Part shown: positions 20,968 to 22,615 of the stretch, one piece after another
Layout of the letters: every line of letters begins with the position of its first letter
Numbering within the stretch: position 1 is the first letter of the stretch
DNA from: JBBDIK01 sp040880465
GTDB lineage: Bacteria > Actinomycetota > UBA4738 > JBBDHU01
Assembly: GCA_040880465.1 (NCBI GenBank)
Contig: JBBDIK010000010.1
Coordinates: 1-22,615, forward strand
Direction: 5' to 3'
Length of the DNA: 22,615 bases
Notes under the pieces: model-generated
The model's database searches: none
The model's input: only the letters and a program-made list of their open reading frames with translations
What the model was told of the DNA's origin: nothing
Translations under genes and position numbers: made by a program

Positions 20968-22615
20968 ATGCAGGGATTCATCTGGTTGAAGGCCGACCGG
21001 TACGACCAGGTCGGATCGCAATGGCCCAACCCTGGGTCGGGAGACTGGGCCGATGATGCGCGGGCACTGTCGGCTCCCTACCTCCTCATGCACGGCATCG
21101 CGACCGAGCTGTGGCGGGTCGAGTTCGATGGACTCCCGAGGCTGAATGCGGAGGGCGTGGCGGGCCGGATGCGCCTCGATGCGCCGGTTCCCGAATGGTC
21201 CCTCGGCGCTGCAGGCGAATTGCGGCAACGCTTCTTCGAGAGCGGGCGCGCGAGTCTGGCTCGGACGTTGGTCGCGGTGGAATCCTCCGATTGGCCGAAC
21301 GTCTTCCCGCGCGACGTGATCTTGGATTGCTCGAAGGTCGGGAAGCGTGTTGCGGCCTCGAGGTCTCCCTCCGACCTGCAGAGGGCTATCCTCACGGCCC
21401 AGCCGCTGGTTCAGCGCCTCTGGCCACCGGAGAAGAAGCGGGGCCTCTTCGCGAAGAAGATCGATTCAGCGCGCGTGTATGAAGGGCTCCGCAAGGCGCT
21501 GGAATCCTCGATCGCGGCGGCCGAGGAGATGATGCGGGCCGTCACGGGAACCGATGTGGTCGGGAGCACGAATACACAGATCGGTGCTTCGTCCCGTTTG
21601 GCGAAGGCGGAGCTGATGTTCGTCTCCATGCTGGCGACGTCGATCGCCCCGGATCAAGAAACGATGGACCGGGTGCTCGCGCAGTCGCGCGACCGAACCA
21701 AGGCGATCCGGGACATCGAGGTTGGGTCCGACATCCAGTCGGGCGGCTTGATCGGGTTCGGTTGGGGCGGTGGGTTCGGCTTCAGCGCGGCCGGAGCATT
21801 GCCGATCCCCGATGTGAAGCCGGGAGGCGACATCGAACAAGTCCCGACGGCGCCGCCCGATTCGGTGATGCCCGAGCCGGTCATGGCGGCTACGGAGTGG
21901 CTGGTCGGGCGACTCGGTCTCAAGGGTGAGGTGGCTGAGGCGGTGAAGCAGGCGCAGTCGGCGGTGGCGGATGCCGCTTCGGCGGCTGCACCGGCGGTGC
22001 AGAAGGCTCCGACACCGACGGCGGATGCCTTCTCGCTGTCGGCGAGCGGCGGGTTCGCGTCGAGCTCGGCGGATCCGACCGCGCCAACACCCGCTGCACC
22101 GCTGCCGTCGGTCGTTCCTGCGGCGACGGGCTCGGGCCATGCGCACCAAGGTCCGGTCGGCAGCCACGATGATCTGGTTCGCCACGTCGAGACCGAGCAC
22201 GCCTTGAAGGCGGGAACCTTCGGCACGGTCGGGTTGAAGAACCTGCATGAAGAGCAGCACGCCGGAGACGCTGTGGCCGCGGCGAGTCCGGCTTCGACGG
22301 CGGGAGCGGCGGCCGCCGAGGACCCGACCGGCCATGCGCACACCGGCCCGGTCGGCAGCCACGATGATCTGGTTCGCCACGTCGAGACCGAGCACGGGAT
22401 CAAGGCGGGAACCTTCGGGACGGTCGGACTGAAGAACCTGCACGAGGAGCAGCACGCGGCACCCGCGGTCGTGGGGACGTCTACGCCGACGGCGGAAGCC
22501 GAGCCCGAGCCCGAACTCGAAGCTGCGGCGTCAGAACCCGAACCGGAGCTCGAACCGGAGCCCGAACCGGAGCTCGAACCGGAGCCCGAACCGGAGCTCG
22601 AACCGGAGCCCGAAC
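20968..22615 (+). CDS. Large repeat-containing protein of unknown family, 3' end outside the window
   Basis: An uninterrupted frame of at least 549 codons runs from the ATG at 20968 (GGGAGAG just upstream; in-frame TAG at 20914) to the window edge. There is no signal peptide. Residues 1-250 look globular and mostly helical (MQGFIWLKADRYDQVGSQWP, LQRAILTAQPLVQRLWP, GLRKALESSIAAAEEMMRAV). A Gly-rich patch (259-277) and an Ala/Pro/Ser-rich stretch (330-389) follow. Two 42-residue repeats (390-431, 455-496), 39/42 identical, read GHAH.GPVGSHDDLVRHVET then EH..KAGTFGTVGLKNLHEEQH, with seven His each. The tail from about 510 is a Glu/Pro/Leu repeat cut by the window edge. I do not recognise the family. 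His spacing (HVETEH, HEEQH) suggests metal binding. Confidence 0.75.
   Translation, partial: MQGFIWLKADRYDQVGSQWPNPGSGDWADDARALSAPYLLMHGIATELWRVEFDGLPRLNAEGVAGRMRLDAPVPEWSLGAAGELRQRFFESGRASLARTLVAVESSDWPNVFPRDVILDCSKVGKRVAASRSPSDLQRAILTAQPLVQRLWPPEKKRGLFAKKIDSARVYEGLRKALESSIAAAEEMMRAVTGTDVVGSTNTQIGASSRLAKAELMFVSMLATSIAPDQETMDRVLAQSRDRTKAIRDIEVGSDIQSGGLIGFGWGGGFGFSAAGALPIPDVKPGGDIEQVPTAPPDSVMPEPVMAATEWLVGRLGLKGEVAEAVKQAQSAVADAASAAAPAVQKAPTPTADAFSLSASGGFASSSADPTAPTPAAPLPSVVPAATGSGHAHQGPVGSHDDLVRHVETEHALKAGTFGTVGLKNLHEEQHAGDAVAAASPASTAGAAAAEDPTGHAHTGPVGSHDDLVRHVETEHGIKAGTFGTVGLKNLHEEQHAAPAVVGTSTPTAEAEPEPELEAAASEPEPELEPEPEPELEPEPEPELEPEPE
22135..22260 (+). repeat. 126-bp repeat, copy 1 (His-rich unit)
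   Basis: Encodes residues 390-431 of the large protein. It shares a run of nearly 50 identical bases with copy 2, including silent positions, so the duplication is recent or maintained by conversion. Confidence 0.85.
22330..22455 (+). repeat. 126-bp repeat, copy 2 (His-rich unit)
   Basis: Encodes residues 455-496, 195 bp downstream of copy 1. It differs at only three residues (Q to T, AL to GI). Confidence 0.85.
22540..22611 (+). repeat. 24-bp tandem repeat, three exact copies to the window edge
   Basis: Three identical 24-bp units (22540-22563, 22564-22587, 22588-22611) encode an eight-residue EPELEPEP unit, preceded by degenerate copies from about 22499 and continuing past the edge. Exact copies suggest slippage. 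The repeat probably caused the sequence to end here. Confidence 0.9.

Noticed and set aside
21466..22455. A 329-codon minus-strand frame at the right end containing an internal repeat.
   Set aside because: The repeat is the mirror of the 126-bp repeats in the plus-strand gene, which has a ribosome site, sensible composition and a longer frame.
22499..22615. Short regularly spaced repeats at the right edge as a possible CRISPR array.
   Set aside because: The 24-bp units are directly adjacent without spacers and continue the reading frame as a Glu/Pro/Leu repeat.

Overview
The window is a high-GC (about 65-70% by eye) stretch of bacterial chromosome. Several genes point to an actinobacterium (Actinomycetota): a clpS gene translationally coupled to a DUF2017 gene, a CtpE-type P-type ATPase, a thermonuclease fused to an Excalibur domain, and many promoters with a TANNNT -10 box only 6-9 bases from the start codon, the layout of leaderless mRNAs. 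I cannot place it more finely. Both ends cut through genes, and the right end lies inside a 24-bp tandem repeat, so this may be a whole contig that broke at a repeat.

Layout. 1-1625 (+): a cut-off DUF4326 fragment runs, in another reading frame, into a methylenetetrahydrofolate reductase (MTHFR) gene with no clean start, followed by a coupled membrane-anchored M15 peptidase. 1678-3137 (-): two tandem, coupled, secreted GH25 muramidases. 3177-3829 (-): a VapB/VapC-type toxin-antitoxin pair. 3933-4946: a short band-7 membrane protein (-) and a SnoaL-like protein (+), divergent. 4956-6595: a ZIP-family metal transporter (-) and a lipoprotein nuclease (+), divergent. 6594-8071: a lower-GC insert with a perfect palindrome, a 65-residue acidic protein and a PD-(D/E)XK nuclease. 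8141-8372: a gene-free stretch that folds on paper into a multi-branched RNA with a ribosome-site hairpin, ahead of an 82-residue protein. 8618-14472: DsbB-like protein (-), GMC oxidoreductase (-), DHA2 drug-type exporter (+) and a large polytopic membrane protein (-). 14634-17914: pentapeptide-repeat lipoprotein (+) and CtpE-like ATPase (-), separated by a strong hairpin. 18015-19482 (+): clpS, DUF2017 and an HdeD/DUF308 protein. 19504-20792: CBS-domain protein (-) and a secreted amidase (+), divergent around an 11-bp-periodic repeat. 20968-end (+): a large unrecognised open frame of at least 549 codons with two nearly identical His-rich 42-residue repeats and a Glu/Pro tail.

Functional threads: envelope work dominates (M15 peptidase, two GH25 enzymes, amidase, two lipoproteins, DsbB-like oxidase that could serve the Cys-rich exported proteins). 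Metal handling appears twice (ZIP, CtpE). clpS/DUF2017 belongs to N-degron proteolysis. The two observations most worth pursuing are the structured leader at 8151-8367 and the unrecognised repeat protein at the right end.
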